Source of the DNA: Eledone cirrhosa
Taxonomy: Eukaryota; Mollusca; Cephalopoda; Octopoda; Eledonidae
Assembly: GCA_964016885.1 (NCBI GenBank)
Contig: OZ024743.1
Location: forward strand, 190,877,392 to 190,941,391
DNA length: 64,000 nt
Reading direction: 5' to 3'
Shown: positions 38,305 to 50,471 of the stretch, piece by piece
Layout: each line of letters begins with the position of its first letter
Numbering within the stretch: position 1 is the stretch's first letter
Notes under the pieces: generated by a model
Seen by the model: the letters and a program-made list of their open reading frames with translations, nothing else
Databases searched by the model: none
Told to the model about the DNA's origin: nothing
Translations under genes and position numbers: made by a program

Positions 38305-39480
38305 AAAATAAGTTTTGCTTCTTTTTTATTTGCATAATTAAAATATGTTGTTATTTATTCTAACCATATTCGCAAACCATAAAGTGCACTATACTTGCCA
38401 AAATATAGGGGAAATAATCATTACCTAAATCTATATATAAATTCGAATGACTTCCGTCCGTCAATCACACAATGTGTATGTGTTTGTGTGAATGTATGTC
38501 TGTGAATATGTATTTTTGTAAGTGTATCTGTTGTGCGTTTATATTTATGTACTCATACATATAATTGTATGCATTTGCGCATACACACATGCACGCACAT
38601 ATACACATACGCGTCAGCGTATTAAAATAACTACTAGTGTACAAAATTACACGTTTATTCAAATTTTGGTTTTCAACACTTCATAAATAGTTTTAGTTAG
38701 CTTCTTAATGGTCCTTACATTAAATTAACAACATTTTAAACATTTAATTGCCAATATTTTTCATTTATAAGTTGTTTCTGAATTATTCATTCTCTTCATA
38801 TGTCAGTGCCATATCTAACGTCCAGCAATAAACTTTAATCATGTGAATTTGTTTTGTATACATATTTATATCATTCTACAACTTGCGTTCATATCATATT
38901 GACGACCAACCACTGAGTAAAAAAGCAAAACGCATATTGTGCTTCGATGCGTTAAACTAACATTATCTTGACTCCCCACCCCTCCGAAACAAATCGTCTT
39001 TTCAACTTGCAGAAAGAAGTCATTATTTATAAAGTGTGGAATAGGCAGATGAGACAAACTGTATTAAAACGAAGAAGAATAGAAGAGCTTTTTCAGAGGT
39101 TACTTCACCCAGGTGAACTATTTCAACAACTGCTGGAAATACTGTTAATGAGATAGATATATAATGGGAGACATTCTAGAAAGGAGATAGAAGAAAAGAG
39201 GATCTTTGAAAATATTGTGAAGTACATTTCGAGAGAAAAATTATCGAGAAAATATAACAGCTTTGCCAATTTATCATACCATTAATGGCGAAAACATATA
39301 ATAAAGTAAAGCTTTAGAAGATACTTCAATGTTTCGTTTCAGAAAATCTTGGAAGAATATTCTGATACATATTCCTTCGGTATAGAAGAATCTCTCACGT
39401 TAAGAAAGACACTAAAGGAAGATCTTAAGAGCTGGCTGAAGGTCAATTTTATTTTATGTATATATATGTAAGTCCGTATA

Positions 39481-39542
<62 letters not shown>

Positions 39543-40020
39543 GTTAATAGTATTGCGTTGCTTCCGTGTATCTAAAGGTGCATATATATAAATGTTTATA
39601 TTGGAAGATATACGCACATTTTCATATATACCTATATATGTCTTTGTGAAAACGCAATAGAAGAAAATGAAAGACTGATGCATTGAGACTATTAAAACTA
39701 TTAAAACCTAAAGCCATATACCGTGAAGCAGAATTTTAAAAATTACACATTTGCCTTTATATTACTTGCCAATTGTACAATTGAAATATATTGATCTATA
39801 TGTTTATCTGTGGTATGGGAAGGAAACAGAAATGAGCTGGTTTCAGTCGTCAACACTTGGCTTGTCCTTCAGTTATAAATGTATATTCCATATATAAGCG
39901 GCTAATATATAACACACGCTGTACGGTGTTAGTTATGAAACATATAACTAAATGATTTCTTCTCTAAAATTAACGGAAATAAATATCAGGAATTATTATT
40001 TTCATTATTGTTATTATTAT
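38305..40020. other. Unassigned interval with one (TA)n
   Basis: A TA tract at 39485-39539 is the only clear repeat. No coding region was recognised on either strand. Confidence 0.45.
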
Positions 40021-40245
40021 TGACAGTATTGGTAGAGCCTCCGACACTCTGCTTTGTGGCATAGCGTTGCGGACCATTACGCTCTGAGTACAAAAATTAC
40101 TGAAGTTAGCTTGGCCTTTTATCCTTACGGGATCGATAAAATAAAGTACCAGTCACGCACTGGGGGCGATTTAATCGACTTTCTCATCCCCCCCCCCAAA
40201 AAAAAAAAATTGATGGCCTTGTGCCTAATTAAGAAACCATTATTA
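40021..40245 (+). mobile_element. SINE-A, long-tail variant
   Basis: Head cagtattggtagagcctccg, core ccttacgggatcgataaaat, and the extra 3' segment ggcgatttaatcgactttct, ending ggccttgtgcctaattaaga. It contains poly-C and poly-A runs. Confidence 0.88.
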
Positions 40246-40317
40246 TGATAAAATAAAGTACCAGTAATACACTTGGTAATTGCTGGCCTTGTGCCAAAAG
40301 TAGAAACAATTATTATA
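40246..40317 (+). mobile_element. SINE-A, 5'-truncated short-tail variant
   Basis: Begins in the core (gataaaataaagtaccagta) and ends agtagaaacaatta. It directly abuts the previous SINE in the same orientation. Confidence 0.85.
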
Positions 40318-40369
40318 AAAGAAAACATTATTATTGTTTTTGTTAAGGCTCTTGGTTGCACAGTATATC

Positions 40370-40880
40370 TGATATTTAAAGTATCTTCTACTGCTTGTTA
40401 CCTTTCATCAACCTAGCTTCCTGGGTAGCTATCCAGTTTTGAACAGAGAAGTCTTTTTAAGAGAGCAAATTGTGAATAGAAGTCTGTTTACATAAAATAT
40501 CCTCTCGGTTTTAGTGGCAGCGAACACAAAGCTCCGATAATAACTGGAGTTATCTTCAGGTGTGTATGTGTTATTTAGCGCATTCGTGCAATTTCGCTCA
40601 GTATATTTTGTTAATTCTTTAATTCCTTTCAAGACTATGTTTTGTTCTCCTGGGATGGTAACAACAATCTGGTATTTATACCTACTGTTATGCATAACGA
40701 TATCAGGTATGTTGTCTTCGCCCCTGCAGTCCGTTTGCGTACTGAAGAAGTCGAGTGTCTTGGATTTGACTGTGTCATCAATGACACGTCCTCAGACTTG
40801 CTGGCAGCACTTATCGGAATCTGATATCCATATTTTGTGCACAATGACCAGTAGAGATCCATACAGTCTTTAACTCAAAT
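40370..40880 (-). pseudogene. LINE remnant: C-terminal domain
   Basis: The minus strand reads a DFFSTQTDC segment (about 40740), EDNIPDIVMHNSRYKYQIVV, TIPGEQNIVLKGIKELTKY, the same 'T-D..PDIV...I-V-x-x-x-PG-E' C-terminal pattern seen at 34330-34701 but from a different subfamily. Frames change near 40745, and it ends in an uncharacterised S/T/K-rich tail. No RT core is present. Confidence 0.6.
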
Positions 40881-41760
40881 GAGTTATACTACCATCTTTA
40901 TAACTACTTTTTGTTTACCCTGTAGAGACACGTCGTTTAGACGATTCTTTTTTCTCCATCTTTTCCTGCTGCATACTGTAAAAGCTTTTCATTATTAATT
41001 AGCAGTTAGTAAGTGATATCTTGCTTATCACTCTCGTTAGATTCTGTAAAGCTTATCAGCCATTTTCCTCCAAGTATGCGTTTCGTGTGCAGCCGATTTA
41101 TACGAATCTTATGTATAGTCATCATTTTACATGTTGTGCTATCTATCCTGTCAACCCCTATCTTTGATCACTTGCGGGTCCCAGTACCATCGCGTATCTC
41201 ATATAAATCCCAGGCTTTTACAGCAAGAATCAAATTTGTTGCATGCAGTTTGGATAAAAGGAAAGGTTTTACCCTGTATAAATCTTTATTTTACATTATA
41301 TTTCATTGGTCTGTACTGTTTATTTGACACTAATTTGTGAATTGAGAAATATATCACTACTATTTCTAGCTGATCCAGTGTTCACTTAGATACTTGATAA
41401 TATGTTCCTTCTGTTACTGCTGTTTTTGATGATTTCAGTTGTTTGGTCATGATGATGATGACGACGACTACGATGAATAGGATGCGGATGATGGTCATGG
41501 TTATCGTGATGATGGTCTAGTTTAATTTTTTTTTTCATGATATACAACTTGGGAATAAGAGAGATATATAGCTGTCAGGTTAGCGGGATATAATTTTGTA
41601 AAGACGATGAATGAGTGTGAACGAGGGGAAGATGAGAAGAGACATGGGTGAATAAAATGCAGATCTGGAAAAAAACCAGTAGCGCTTCCATGAAAAAACG
41701 AATAAAAGCAAGGGATATATACATACATATATGAATGCACACATGCATGTACATGTACAT
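40881..41760. other. Unassigned interval
   Basis: A short (GATGAC)n-type tract lies at 41450-41510. No gene was recognised. Confidence 0.4.
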
Positions 41761-41936
<176 letters not shown>

Positions 41937-42591
41937 CATATAGATTAAAAAAAGAGATGGAATGGAGAGGAAGATGAATGGAAAGGAATTAATCTGAGAT
42001 AGAAAAAAGAGTTAGAGGTGAAGAGAGCAATATAGAAAGAAACGGTTGTAGAAAGAGCTGAAAGTGATACACAGAGGATGAATGAAAGAGAAGCAGTAAA
42101 ACTGAGAAAGGACGATTGAGAGCCTTATACATGTAACGGTAGAAAGAGGCCCGCAGAGAAATGTATAGAGAGCAGATGATTCAATGAGACGCTGAGTGTG
42201 CAAATAGGGAATGTGAAGAGTGTTGGGAGGGTGCTTATAGATTTCATTGAAGCTTTATATCATTTAAGGTTGATCGTGAAATCCAAGGAATTTTCAACAT
42301 TTCTTTAGACTTTTCTCTAGTTCAGTGACATTGCCATTATTCATCCATGTGCTTTTTGTTGTAATTTATGCTTTTGGTATAGTTTTATAAGGTTGTCGTT
42401 GTATTTGTTGATGCAAATTTTGTTGTTGTTACATTGTCATCATTGCTTCCATGTATTTTGTAGTTGTTACACAATGACCACAGCAATGTAGTTGACGGTT
42501 TCATTTGATACAACAGAAAAGAGAGCTGAGCGACTTTTATCAGTAAGGTGTCGGACAAACGCCTTTCGGTATTTCATTATGACAACTTATG

Positions 42592-42735
42592 TTTCGATTT
42601 CAAATTTCTTAGAGGTCAACATCTCATTAATAACGGGTTGATAAAATAGTGTAATTGTCAAATACTAGGCAGATCTAATCGACTTTTCCTTCACCCAAAT
42701 TTCCTCCTACCTTGTGCCTAAATCAGAAACCAGAA
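42592..42735 (+). mobile_element. SINE-A, old degenerate long-tail copy
   Basis: Recognisable by gggttgataaaatagtgtaa, gatctaatcgacttttcctt and accttgtgcctaaatcagaa. Confidence 0.65.
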
Positions 42736-42947
42736 CTGTGGATTGACAGAATCGTTAGAGCACCAGACTAACGTAGTATGTGGTTACGTTTCTTTACGTT
42801 ACGAGTTAAAATCCCGTCAAGGTCAACTTTGCATTTCATCCTTCCGAAATCATTAAATTAAAGTACCAATGAAATATTGAGATTGATTTAAACGCCTTTC
42901 CCCTCAACTAAATTAATAGTCTTATGCCTGAATTAGAAATCATCGTC
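42736..42947 (+). mobile_element. SINE-A, degenerate long-tail copy
   Basis: Full span from a tRNA-like head (gattgacagaatcgttagag) through tacgagttaaaatcccgtca, the core and cttatgcctgaattagaaat. Confidence 0.75.
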
Positions 42948-42954
42948 ATTAGAG

Positions 42955-43128
42955 AGGTTGTTTGGTAGAATGGTTAGTCCGTCTGAAAAAATGCATTAAG
43001 GCTCTTTAGGTTCTGAGTTTAAATCCTTAGGGATCGGTGAAATAAAGTACCTGTAATGCATTGGAGTCGATTTAATCGATTTTCCTCTCCTCCAAATTGT
43101 TGGCCTTCTGCCTAAATCAAAAACTATT
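42955..43128 (+). mobile_element. SINE-A, degenerate long-tail copy
   Basis: tggttagtccgtctg head, ttctgagtttaaatcctt B-box region, gtcgatttaatcgattttcc tail, ccttctgcctaaatcaaaaa end. Confidence 0.75.
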
Positions 43129-43132
43129 AAGG

Positions 43133-43233
43133 GAAGTGGATTCCCTATAGCGGTTTACCGCCGGATATATCTTTTGTGGCGTTAGTTACGTCCTTTTTAT
43201 GTTCTGAGTTCAAATCCTACCGAGGTTAACTTA
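43133..43233 (+). mobile_element. SINE-A, 3'-truncated copy
   Basis: tacgtcctttttatgttctg, agttcaaatcctaccgaggt, taacttagcc; stops before the core. Confidence 0.7.
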
Positions 43234-43254
43234 GCCATAAAAAAAATAATTTTG

Positions 43255-43445
43255 TTGGTGTAATGTCTTCAAAATTGTTATATTTGGACCCAAATATTTG
43301 GACCCAAATATCATGGGTCACATTTTCTGATGGCAATATATGGTGCCCTGTTTACAGTTTGTAACAAAAACTTTATAATCAACGTTATGCAAAGAAGTGA
43401 AAATCAACAAAACTTTCGGAGCAAATGTAATCGTGACAAACTCTT
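43255..43445 (+). repeat. Repeat W, partial copy
   Basis: Shares tttggacccaaatat, atggtgccctgtttacagtt, gaaaatcaacaaaactttcg with 29940-30275. A 15-bp internal duplication (atttggacccaaata) is present. Confidence 0.7.
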
Positions 43446-43448
43446 GAG

Positions 43449-43647
43449 ACACTAATAATAATTGTTTCTACTTTTGGCACAAGGCCAGCAACTATCCCAG
43501 TGCATTACTGGTACTTTATTTTATCGACCCCGTAAGGATGAAAGGCAAAGTTAACCTCGGCGGGATTTGAACTCAGACCGTAAAGAGCCGTAACTCAATG
43601 CTGCAAAGCATGGCGTCCGACCCTCTACCGATATTGCCAATCCATAA
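43449..43647 (-). mobile_element. SINE-A, near full-length
   Basis: Tail ttgtttctacttttggcaca to head ctctaccgatattgccaatc; little diverged. Confidence 0.92.
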
Positions 43648-43649
43648 AA

Positions 43650-43757
43650 ATAATTGTTTCTATTTAGGTACAAGGCCAGCAATTACCCAGTGCATTACTG
43701 GTACTTTATTTTATCGACCCCGTAAGGATGAACGGCAAAGTCAACCTCGGCGGGATA
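43650..43757 (-). mobile_element. SINE-A, partial copy
   Basis: Tail and core only (acaaggccagcaattaccca through aacctcggcgggat), abutting the previous SINE in the same orientation. 43758-44124 is unassigned. Confidence 0.88.
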
Positions 43758-44124
43758 TAATGAAGACTTTTTCATAGTAAAAATATAATAACAAATAATA
43801 TAGATTTACAGGCTATATATATGTGAGTATATATATTTCAAATAAATCTTTTTACATCTCATGTTGAAACAGGTATAGTTGGTAAATTTTGTGGCGATAG
43901 AAATAATGTATCAGTTCCGCAAACACATATTCACCGAAACAAAATCACCCACGCTCTCACACACTTACACACACACACCTACACACTGATAAATAAAACA
44001 AAAGTATTGATAAATAAAACACGAAAGATACAAATGACTACTAAAGTGAAATAATTGTATATATGTAATGGTACAAATAAAAATATCACATGTTGAAGGG
44101 ATGAGGATATTTATATATATATAT

Positions 44125-44902
44125 AAACGGAAAAAATGAAAAGAAATTTCATTTCTCACTCTTAGTACGGCTGTTACTTAAATATAAGTATGTATACGTA
44201 CATACATATATGTATACAGACGTACAGTAGTATGTAGATATACATACATGCTCACATATATATATGTACGTATGGATTCACCGAACATTTATTATAATGC
44301 TCGGTGTGTTTGTAAACAAACATCCCGAATTAAGTCGTACAGAGTTTAGCAACCATTGTTGCGCTTTTGTTCAACACTGACAAATGAACGATGTACTAGT
44401 TTCAAGCTTATTAGCAACCACCGTTGCTCATTTGTTCAACCCTGACAAAGGAATGCTGTTCTAATTACTTATTAGCTATCGTCAGCAACGTATACCTTAC
44501 TGCCAGATGATTGAACGTCTGAAAGTATATACTTTCCTTATATATATTAACGGCTGAGCAGCATAATTTGCATATCGAGTGAGTTAATCGGCCCGGGTAC
44601 TAAAAACGATAAACGGAAAAAATGAAACGAAATTTCATTTCTCACTCTTAGTACGGCTGTTACTTAAATATAAGTATGTACACGTACATACATATATGTA
44701 TACTGACGTACAGTAGTATGTATATATATATATACTACTGTACGTCAGTATATATATATATATATATATACATACATGCACACATATATATATGTACGTA
44801 TGGATTCACCGAACATTTATTATAATGCTCGGTGTGTTTGTAAACAAACATCCCGAATTAAGCCGTACAGTGTCTAGCAACCATCGTTGCTCATTTGTTC
44901 AT

Positions 44903-44905
<3 letters not shown>
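44125..44905 (-). repeat. Tandem RZ-family repeats, minus orientation (~486-bp period)
   Basis: Two units: aaacggaaaaaatgaaa at 44125 and 44611. Each has the ctcttagtacggctgttact, tttgtaaacaaac and cattataataaa blocks. Hammerhead pieces on the minus strand are a 3' half (44389-44403: cleavage site and GAAA) and a copy at 44440-44500 whose core CTGACGA (44479-44485) is intact but whose GAAA is mutated. It breaks off into a (TA)n tract. Confidence 0.8.
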
Positions 44906-44955
<50 letters not shown>

Positions 44956-45342
44956 GAAGAGAGAAGAAACATTTAGATATAATTAGTAATAAAATGTATC
45001 ATACCTAAACTGTTCCTAAATTCCTCGACTACGTAGTTTCGTGGCATAAACAAAAACAATATATCAAAGATATAGAGTCCTTGCGAGGTCTGCCGACTTA
45101 TCAAGAGGATACCTCATTTTACTAGTCTCAAGAACGCGTCTACACGACGTGAGAAAGAATCCCAAAAGGCGGAGGGGGAGACAGTCACGCGATATAACGG
45201 TCGAGAAACAGAGCTAAGCCTCTTATAACCACGAAGAAAATACCACGGAGGCGGAGGGGGTATTCATACCCTTAACTCACAGTTGGGTGCGGATGCATTC
45301 ATGTATATATGTGTGTGTCCGCATGTATCTGTGTGTTTCTAA

Positions 45343-45387
<45 letters not shown>
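44906..45387. other. TA tracts around an unassigned segment
   Basis: (TA)n at 44901-44952 and 45347-45387. 45000-45280 is GC-richer and has two aggcggaggggg motifs; no family was recognised. Confidence 0.45.
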
Positions 45388-45391
<4 letters not shown>

Positions 45392-45560
45392 ATGCTTGGG
45401 GAGGGTCGTATTGTTGTAATAATATTGCCAGAAATAATAACAGAAGACACTCACTGTTTGGTTAGTTTTCGCTTCTGTATCTTTTATATCTCCATAGGTA
45501 ATTTATTTGCCAATCGACGTTTATCATTGATTGACCAATGGTTAAAAATTCACTTATAAA
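45388..45560 (-). mobile_element. MITE-Y, partial inverted copy
   Basis: Begins tattgttatgcttggggagg and shares gccagaaataa, ttttcgcttctgtatctttt, atatctccatag with the reverse complement of 22730-22928. Confidence 0.8.
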
Positions 45561-45678
45561 TATATATATATAGTCTATCAAAGTTCTTTCGTTGCACATC
45601 TGCAACATCATCAGTGGTACTATTATGTTCCCTCCTATTGTATTGTATTGTATTGTAATGTCTACGTTATTTTTATTT

Positions 45679-45700
<22 letters not shown>
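45561..45700 (-). repeat. Short TA-flanked repeat with hammerhead-like core and (GTATT)n
   Basis: Contains the minus-strand motif described at 45571-45624 and a (TATTG)n pentanucleotide run at 45637-45660. Confidence 0.5.
45571..45624 (-). ncRNA. Hammerhead-like motif
   Basis: The minus strand shows CTGATGA (45608-45614), stem II GTTGC/GCAAC, and GAAA (45587-45590), all canonical, with a short A-G/C-U stem III. Stem I pairs TACCA with TGATA (one mismatch) and then ATAG with CTAT after a 2-nt bulge. The stem III register is uncertain. Confidence 0.4.
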
Positions 45701-45710
<10 letters not shown>

Positions 45711-45946
45711 TAGATAGATAGATATAGATAGATATGTGCGTGAATGTGTATTTGTGTGTATGTGATTATATGCATTTATATATATATATATCAATATATA
45801 TCTATATCGATTTGTAAATATCATTGCGCTATTTTACGAATTGCAAATATGCACACACAGATACACACATACATACACACACACGCACACAAACACACAC
45901 ACACACACACACAGATACACACATACATACATACACACGCACACAA

Positions 45947-45989
<43 letters not shown>

Positions 45990-46015
45990 CATATAAATAT
46001 ATATATATATGGTTA
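45690..46015. repeat. (GA)n, (TA)n and (CA)n microsatellites
   Basis: Within 45848-45960 a unit of about 56 bp (cacacagatacacacataca onward) is tandemly duplicated. Confidence 0.9.
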
Positions 46016-46225
46016 CGGTCAGGTGCGGAAAGTCTCTGAAGATACATGATTGAGTGAAATTAAGATTAATAGTGAATCTTTTTTTTACACATGCTTTGTC
46101 ATCTTGATTTTTAAACATGTGTAGTAGACAAATAAATGTTAACATTTTTTTAATTGGATTTTTTGTTCAATCTTTTATATATAATTTTAATATACGCGTT
46201 CCATCGCAAATGAGTGTAATAATAA

Positions 46226-46372
46226 TAATCTACCATTACTACCCTTTATGGTCTGAGTTCAAATCCCACCGAGTCTAACTTTGCTTTTCATCCTTACGGG
46301 GCCCACAAAATAAAGCACCAGTAATGCGCTGAGATAATTGTAGGCCTTGTGCCAAAAGTAGAAACAATTATA
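46226..46372 (+). mobile_element. SINE-A, partial copy
   Basis: ccctttatggtctgagttca, aatcccaccgag, core and tagaaacaatta tail. Confidence 0.88.
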
Positions 46373-46494
46373 GATATTTGTTTAAAAAGTCGTGTAAACT
46401 ACCACTGAAGACGGACAAATATTGAACCACTCGCGAGTTATCGAACCCAACCACACTTGGTTAATTATATATATACATGTATATATAAATTAAA

Positions 46495-46750
46495 TAGAAT
46501 GAAACGAAATTTCATTTCTCACTCTTAATACGGCACTTACTTAAATGTAAGTATGTATGTATGTATACGTACATACATATATGTATACAGACGTACTGTA
46601 GTATGTATATATATACATACATGCACACATATATATATATATGCACGTATCGGTTTACCGAACATTTATTATAATGCTCGGTTTGTTTGTTTGTAAACAA
46701 ACAAACAGCCCGAATTACGCCGTACAGTGTTTAGTCAACCACGTCACCTT
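46495..46750 (-). repeat. RZ-family repeat, single partial copy
   Basis: Carries gaaacgaaatttcatttctc, gaacatttattataatgctc and tttgtttgtaaacaaacaaa, but the hammerhead segment is not included. Confidence 0.75.
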
Positions 46751-46848
46751 TTTGTTATATAGATGTAGATGTACTTAATCTATTAACTTAGTATTGAGTA
46801 TTTTCCTTTTTTGCTTTTACATGACATGAGTGTAAAAGTACATACACG

Positions 46849-46879
<31 letters not shown>

Positions 46880-46885
46880 CCTTTT

Positions 46886-47192
46886 TCATTTCATTTTACG
46901 TCCGCTTTTTCACTGCTTGCAAGGGTGGGACGGGAACTGATTTTGGCTTGATTTCTACAGCTGGATGCCTTCCTAACACCAACCTCATTTACAGTGAGTG
47001 CTGGTTGTTTTTTTTGCCGTGGCACCTCCACGACCACTTTGCAGTGGAATGATAGGGACCCTGAGTAAACAGGAGCAATGTGAAATAAAGTGTCTTGCTC
47101 AAGGAAACAACACATCACCCGGTCTGAGAATTGAACTCACAACCTTTCGATTGCAAGGCCAATGCTCTAACCACTAAACCATGTGCCTCCAT
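46886..47192 (-). mobile_element. Second tRNA-derived SINE (SINE-B), near full-length
   Basis: On the minus strand the head reads ggaggcacatggtttagtgg, ttagagcattggccttgcaa and gttgtgagttcaattctc, clear tRNA A-box and B-box features. Then come gtgatgtgttgtttccttga, a conserved central domain and cttgcaag-containing 3' part. Other copies are at 56241-56575 and 59774-60122. It may belong to the cephalopod Ceph-SINE group (from memory). Confidence 0.87.
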
Positions 47193-47209
47193 GATATATA
47201 TATATATAG

Positions 47210-47378
47210 TTCAGGAGTTCAGGAGATGTGGGGAATGTGGAGTTACCCCTTAGTTGTCGTGACTCCCAGGTCTGCCCTGGCCCGGGGTGGTAGTACCTGT
47301 TAGGGCTCCATTTATGGGTTAAATAACTACCTTATTCGAGTGGCGCCGGTAAGGTATAGTCAGCCATTGAAAAGAAAT
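47210..47378 (+). promoter_or_regulatory. 5' UTR of the RTE-type LINE
   Basis: About 170 bp from the end of a TA tract to the first ATG, comparatively GC-rich (gtctgccctggcccggggtg). It probably holds the internal promoter, as is usual for non-LTR elements; no specific motif can be named. Confidence 0.5.
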
Positions 47379-50300
47379 ATGGAGAGTCGATCTAACAGCA
47401 CTAGGGTTAGAGCCCCTAATTACACTGTCAAGGAGCAGCCTGGTCGTTATGACTCTGCTGGCTTAGAGCCACAGAGAGGGCCAGTGGATGATGGATCAGC
47501 TGTCGCTGAGACAAATATAAAGAATGCAGTTTTGTCCTGCAAAAGAGCCATCAAAATGGGCACTTTGAATGTGAGGACTATTCGAACGCTGGAGAAGACA
47601 GAGGAGTTGGGACATCTGTTCGAGGAGAGTGGTATACAGATACTTGCGATCCAAGAACACAGGATTCTACACGATGAGCCCGTGGGGAGTGTGATGATCG
47701 GGAGGAGGAGCCAGCTCATCACTACATCGGCAGTGAAGAACACAACAAATGCTGCAGTAGGAGGAGTGGGTTTTGTGTTCAGTGCAAAAACCAATCTGTT
47801 GGTGAGGGAAATAATGCCTATCTCCCCGCGGGTGTTGAGGGTGACCTTCAATGGAAACCCAAGACTGACAGTCATCTCAGCCTATAGTCCAACCGAGGGG
47901 GACAGTGATGTGAATGCCGAGGAGTTCCATGAGGAGGTGTGTAGAGCTGTCAACACCACTCAGGCACACAATATCCTGCTTGTTTTGGGGGACTTCAATG
48001 CACATCTGAGTACGGAGGGCAGTGAAGATCCTTGCTGGTACTTCCATAACAACACCAACCGAAATGGAAGACTACTGAGAGACACCCTGCTGGAGGCGAA
48101 CTTGATGGCGACCAACCTAAGGTTTAGGAAGAATCTGGGGAAGATGTGGACCTACATCTCAGATGTGCACCTGTCCAAGTCCCAGATTGATTTCATTCTG
48201 GTGAGGAAAAAGTGGCGGAATAGTCTTCTGAACACGGAACCATACAGCTATTTCAGTACACTAGGTAGTGACCACCGGCTTGTTATGAGTGAGGTCCGCG
48301 TGAGCTTAAGAAAGAGCAAGGCTCAGCCCCGGAGAACAATCTATGACTGGGGAGCTTTCAAGGAAGATGATAAGCTACAGGAGAGGTTCACAATGGAAGT
48401 GAGAAACAGGTTTAGTGCTCTGTGTGGAGAGTCAGAGGAGAGAGAGATTGGATGGACTGGGGAGAGTGTGACGAGGAGGTACGGGCACTTCACCAATGCA
48501 GTGGCGAAAGCAAGTGAAACCCTGGTGCCGAGGAAAAAGAACAAAGGGAAGCACGTCAGCTCTGCAAACCCAAAAGTGTATGCAGCCAGAGAACACCTGA
48601 AAGCTGCCAGGGACCAATTCTATGCTGATCCTACGGAGGAGAGGATGGAGACTGTGGAGGGGATGAGGGAAGAGCTCTGTACCGCTTACACTGAGGTCAG
48701 AGAGGAGGCACTGATAGAGAAGATCAGAAGTGTGGAGAGAGCGGTTGACAGATCTGGATGTAAGGAGAGCTGGATGATCATCAACGAGATCACAGGGAGG
48801 AAGAAAAGGTGTTCGAGTCAGATCCAGGGAACGGGGCCCGAAGATAGGAAGAGGAAATGGCTAGACCATTTTAGGACCCTACTAGGAGAGCCACCCTCCA
48901 CAGCCCAGAGCACTGGGGAGATCAGGCGGCTGTTTGAGGAACTGGATGTTGAGACAGAGCCCTTCACCAGAGAGGAGCTTCAGAGATCCAAGAAGAAGAT
49001 CAAGGGGGGCAAGGCTCATGGAGAAGATGGAGTGGCATCAGAGGTGATGAAGAGGTGTGATTTTGATGATATCATCCTGGGGTTCTGTAACGGCGCACTG
49101 GAGAAAGGAGTTGCCCCGAATCAGTGGAGGATCAGTAACATCGTCCCAGTGCCAAAGAAGGGAGATCTCTCTAACACCAACAACTACTGGGGGATCTCAC
49201 TGACGTCACTTGTGGCAAAGACCCTCAACAGGATGATTCTTAACAGGATCCAGCCTGAGATGGAGAAGAAGCTCAGGGACAACCAGAACGGCTTCAGAGA
49301 GGGTAGATCAACCACCAGTCACATCCTGATGCTGAGGAGGATATTAGAGGGAGCTCGAGCAAAGTGCCTTCCTGCGGTCATGGTTTTCATTGACTTTAGG
49401 AAGGCCTTTGATTCTGTGGACCGTTACTGCCTGATGAAGATCTTACAGGCTTATGGAATCCCCAAGAGGATAGTGGACCTGATATCACTGCTCTACACCA
49501 ACACCAAAGCCCATGTCATTACACCTGATGGGATGACAGAGTTCTTTGAGATACTGGCTGGAGTGCTCCAGGGAGATACATTGGCTCCCTACCTTTTTCT
49601 CATCGTAGTGGACTATTGTATGCGCCTTGCACTGGAGAAACACCAGGACACTGGCTTTACTGTAGCACCGGCTCAGAGCAGGAGAGTTGGAGCGAAAAAG
49701 GTATCGGATGCTGAATTTGCCGACGACATAGTTTTGGTGACAAATACAGTGAAGGAGGCAGAGGATTTAATGCGGGAGGTTGAGACTGTGTCGATAAGTG
49801 TGGGGCTGAGAATGAATGAGACTAAAACAAAATATCTGGTAGAGAATGTTGAGAAGCCAGAGGGGATCACTAATGTAGGCGGGAAGCCGCTGGAATTGGT
49901 TGAGGACTTCCTGTATTTGGGAGCAAAGATTGGGAATGCGGAGGATGATGTGGTTGAGAGTAAGAGCAAGGCCTGGGCGGCGTGTCACAGCTTGAGGTCG
50001 GTGTGGAAGTCGGACCTTCGTAGAGACCTGAAAATCCGCCTCTTCATTGCTGTAGTGGAGTCTGTGCTGCTGTATGGGTCTGAGACTTGGACACTGACCA
50101 AGAGACTCAGTCAGATGGTGGATGGGTGCTACACGAGAATGCTGAGGATGGCTCTGAACATTAATCAGTATACACTGAGGATGAAAAACTCAGAGCTGTA
50201 TGGGAGCATCCCAAAAGTCAGCTCAAAAGTGACACAGAGGAGACTGAGGTTGGCTGGACATGCTCACCGACATCCAGAGTTGACATTGCACTCAGTGCTC

Positions 50301-50471
50301 CTTTGGGAGCCCCTACATGGACACACTAGAAGAGGAAGACCAAGGTTAACATATGTTGATGCCCTAAGGACAGACACTGGTCTGTTGGAGATGCAGGATA
50401 TGGCAGCGATAATGAGGGACAGAGACCGCTGGAGAGAACTCGTCCATGGATCTCGGGAATTTTACCCGCCT

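Noticed and set aside
46886..47192. Functional tRNA gene in the SINE-B head
   Set aside because: A- and B-box-like sequences are present but no complete cloverleaf, and the head is fused to the SINE body in several copies.
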